Of a stretch of 64,000 nt of DNA, positions 62,193 through 64,000 are shown piece after piece. How positions within the stretch are numbered: the stretch's first letter is position 1; each line of letters begins with the position of its first letter. The notes beneath the pieces are model-generated. The model was not told the origin of the DNA and did not search any database. It saw only the letters and a list, made by a program, of their open reading frames with translations. The stretch comes from Chryseobacterium sp. G0162. Lineage in GTDB: Bacteria > Bacteroidota > Bacteroidia > Flavobacteriales > Weeksellaceae. Position numbers and translations under genes: made by a program. The DNA is taken from contig NZ_CP033922.1 of NCBI RefSeq assembly GCF_003815715.1, positions 62,001 through 126,000 of the forward strand, in the 5' to 3' direction.

Positions 62193-62650
62193 TTATTTTC
62201 CGGCTTCTGCTTTTCGTATTATTAAAAGTTCCGCGTATCGTGATATCCATTCATCGTCGCTTAACAGGCTTGGATCTGGTATGTGGAAATAATAGCGTAA
62301 TTGAGCATCCGCAATCTGTACCCAATTTTCTTTTATGTGTTTTTCCGCCTGTTCTACAGCTTTACCAGTTCCGCTTCTACTACTTGAATTAATTCAGGAA
62401 GTTTCGCACTGGCTGAAAGAAATAAACCGTCGTCGGTTTTGATTTCTTCGTCACCCCCTAACCAACATTCGCGCAGAATAACTTCATTAAACTGCATTGG
62501 ATCTTTTGTGCCGGCTGCTGATGCAAAGCTTAAAACTTTCCTACCTGGTTTTTTTACATAACAAGATTTATCACCAACGCTGATTTTAAAAACTTCGCCG
62601 TGTTCTGCCTTCCAGGCATCTATTTGTTTTTGATCTACTGTATTTGACAT
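62193..62650 (-). CDS. Tail assembly chaperone, long form by -1 frameshift (GT-like)
   Basis: After the short form (62354-62650) a second frame, shifted by -1, is open from just upstream of 62360 to TAA at 62193-62195 and has no start codon of its own (the only stop before it is TGA, at about 62372-62374). The shift is expected where the codons read GTA AAG CTG TAG: slip of the Lys tRNA from AAG to AAA gives AVEQAEKHIKENWVQIADAQ, LSDDEWISRYAELLIIRK. The tail LSDDEW..RYAEL resembles the GT domain of P2/Mu-like tail chaperones, and the position directly before the tape measure is the canonical one. The slip site is inferred, not measured. Confidence 0.7.
62354..62650 (-). CDS. Tail assembly chaperone, short form (G-like)
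   Basis: 98 residues (MSNTVDQKQIDAWKAEHGEV FKISVGDKSCYVKK, SAAGTKDPMQFNEVILRECW, SAKLPELIQVVEAELVKL). Acidic, helical, and typical in size for the G protein that coats the tape measure during tail assembly. It is translated about six bases after the tube gene and can be extended by a -1 frameshift at its last codons. Confidence 0.72.
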   Translation of the reverse strand: MSNTVDQKQIDAWKAEHGEVFKISVGDKSCYVKKPGRKVLSFASAAGTKDPMQFNEVILRECWLGGDEEIKTDDGLFLSASAKLPELIQVVEAELVKL

Positions 62651-62656
62651 GAAAAA

Positions 62657-63076
62657 TTAGATTTGAGGTTTAATATCCAGCGCAAGGAATGGAACAGTAA
62701 TTTCCATAAACTTGTCACCCTGTTTAAGTTCTTTGGCCTCTTCGGTGAACCACAATGTTTCGATTCTGTCCGTGATCATTGCGTTACCGCTTGTAGGATT
62801 TCCGTAACAAACCAAAGCATCCAAAGAAAGTCCGAGAATCGAACCCTTTCCGGCCATTACCAATGCTTCGTATTCTGATTGTAAAAGCGTGATTTCACCT
62901 TCACATGTTACGTTTCCTGATTGTATAGAGTGCGGGTTTCTGCCTTTGGCGTGTAAGTGTTCACGTTCGATCTTTTTAGAGTATTTAATACCTCTGAATC
63001 GTGTTAAATCACGTCCGCCAACGATCAGCGATAAATCCGCCCATTCGTATTCTCTACCGTTTACTGTACCAGTCAT
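62657..63076 (-). CDS. Phage tail tube protein
   Basis: 139 residues. GREYEWADLSLIVGGRDLTR FRGIKY, SGNVTCEGEITLLQSEYEAL and the C-terminal WFTEEAKELKQGDKFMEITV PFLAL match the contractile-tail tube (XkdM/FII-type) fold, with the R-x-I-K-Y and E-x-x-L pattern. It lies four bases after the sheath gene. Its subunits stack as hexamers to form the inner tube. Confidence 0.78.
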   Translation of the reverse strand: MTGTVNGREYEWADLSLIVGGRDLTRFRGIKYSKKIEREHLHAKGRNPHSIQSGNVTCEGEITLLQSEYEALVMAGKGSILGLSLDALVCYGNPTSGNAMITDRIETLWFTEEAKELKQGDKFMEITVPFLALDIKPQI

Positions 63077-63080
63077 TTTT

Positions 63081-64000
63081 TTAGTTATTTGTTAATTCAA
63101 AACCTAAATTCACATTGATCCATCTGTTATATCCGAAAGGGCGGATCTTAACAGCAACATCCATCCTGGATGAAACGACAATGTTTTGTGATGGATCTAC
63201 GAAGCATTCTACGCCCGTATCTCTTGAATCTTCGGGATTAGTGGCAAGATCAGAACCCATGCTGTTAGCGATCTTTCTTTCGACAGCACTTTCCATAGTT
63301 TTGGCATAAATTGCAACGATGGATCCGTTCGGGTTCGCTGGTACTTCATCCAATAAGAAGTCCAGTAAAGCATCATAGGAAAATCTAAAGGCTTCGTTTA
63401 TAACCCTTCTATGTGTCAGATAATGATAATCATCGTCTGTATCACACGCCAAAGGTGCATCCATCACGTAGTAACCGGAACGGCTTTGATGTGTGGCAAA
63501 TGTTATAAAACCTTTATCGTAAAGGGCTTCTGCATCGTAGTTCTCTACAGGCTCATCCTTGATAAATAGTGTAGTAGTGGCTAAAGGCCCGTTTTTAACT
63601 TTACCAGGGTTTTCACGAGCTGCAAACTTTGCAAGCCTTCCGGCAAATACTCCGATTGCTGCACCTGCACCCTTTGAAGCTGGGATATCGGAAGCCTTTT
63701 CCGTGTCTCCGATCAAAATTCCTACGGAATTATAAGAACTTGCGGTAAGGTCCGGCAAATCTACTTTTTCACCGTTGAAGGCGTAACCTTCTAAGATTGT
63801 GAAAAATGGTGCATACTTTAAATTGGAATAACTTTCAAATAAAGTTTGCGCCTTTGCAGCTGCTAAAAGGACATCAGCATCCATTCCGTTGGTAACTGTT
63901 ACCGCTGCTGTAGGATCATAGATGGTGAAAAGACCTCTTAATTTGCCTTTTGCAGCATTTAAAAGACCTTCGGCCGGTGTAATACCTTCAACCGGTGTAA
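63081..64000 (-). CDS. Phage tail sheath protein, C-terminal part (continues past right edge)
   Basis: The coding frame runs uninterrupted to the right edge; the first visible residues are TPVEGITPAEGLLNAAKGKL RGLF, and ATG 63884 is an internal Met. The sequence has PFFTILEGYAF, GAAIGVFAGRLAKFAARENP, ALYDKGFITFATHQSRSGYY VMDAPLACDTDDDYHYLTHR RVINEAF (about 140-200 from the Met) and the C-terminal FGYNRWINVNLGFEL, as in contractile-tail sheath proteins. Its presence shows that the tail is contractile. The N-terminus and the upstream head genes are outside the window. Confidence 0.8.
   Translation of the reverse strand, partial: TPVEGITPAEGLLNAAKGKLRGLFTIYDPTAAVTVTNGMDADVLLAAAKAQTLFESYSNLKYAPFFTILEGYAFNGEKVDLPDLTASSYNSVGILIGDTEKASDIPASKGAGAAIGVFAGRLAKFAARENPGKVKNGPLATTTLFIKDEPVENYDAEALYDKGFITFATHQSRSGYYVMDAPLACDTDDDYHYLTHRRVINEAFRFSYDALLDFLLDEVPANPNGSIVAIYAKTMESAVERKIANSMGSDLATNPEDSRDTGVECFVDPSQNIVVSSRMDVAVKIRPFGYNRWINVNLGFELTNN

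Noticed and set aside
1..64000. tRNA, rRNA, CRISPR or insertion sequence
   Set aside because: No cloverleaf, ribosomal sequence, regularly spaced repeats or intact transposase gene was found; short repeats seen are operators or terminators.

Overview
The window looks like a chromosomal segment of a Flavobacteriia member, most likely Chryseobacterium or a close relative. The evidence is low GC content, type IX secretion (T9SS) C-terminal sorting domains, DUF6443-type RHS proteins, a CCC-motif membrane protein remnant, and promoters of the Bacteroidetes form (TTG, about 20 bases, TAnnTTTG) with no strong Shine-Dalgarno sequences. Genus is an inference. No rRNA, tRNA, CRISPR array or intact insertion sequence was seen.

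Region 1 (1-12.4 kb) is a stress and redox island in visible decay. Intact genes are two short-chain dehydrogenases, a CinA-type amidohydrolase, a zinc alcohol dehydrogenase, a DUF4142 lipoprotein, a large catalase (KatE), three 198-residue Crp/Fnr regulators and a low-affinity iron permease-like protein. Between them lie broken genes: DUF6766, an unidentified fragment, a CCC-motif membrane protein and a YghA-like dehydrogenase. One otherwise intact dehydrogenase has a late stop. The Crp/Fnr cluster carries palindromes of the form TGA-N6-TCA.

Region 2 (12.4-22.1 kb) is a polymorphic-toxin operon read on the minus strand. A secreted T9SS protein is followed by a 1151-residue YD/RHS shell protein, a 1222-residue RHS protein with a variable C-terminal tip, and a small lipoprotein that is a candidate immunity protein. 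A gene-poor 2.1 kb gap follows.

Region 3 (24.1-50.7 kb) is ordinary chromosome: a MarR/universal stress pair, photolyase-ferrochelatase-MarR, several AraC regulators beside transporters and oxidoreductases, a SWIM/SNF2 helicase and T9SS surface proteins. Embedded in it are a frameshifted type VI amidase effector (Tae4) with an adjacent candidate immunity lipoprotein, a GNAT fragment and a decayed leucine-rich-repeat gene.

Region 4 (50.8-64.0 kb) is a contractile phage tail operon, entirely on the minus strand and cut by the right edge. In transcription order it holds sheath, tube, tail assembly chaperone with a -1 frameshifted extension, tape measure, DUF6046, gpD-like, gpV-like, gp25/W-like, X-like, J-like and I-like proteins, two fibres, and then a lysis cassette with a single-protein spanin and an amidase. 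No capsid, portal, terminase, integrase or transposase gene lies inside the window, so a prophage cannot be told from a phage-tail-like bacteriocin.
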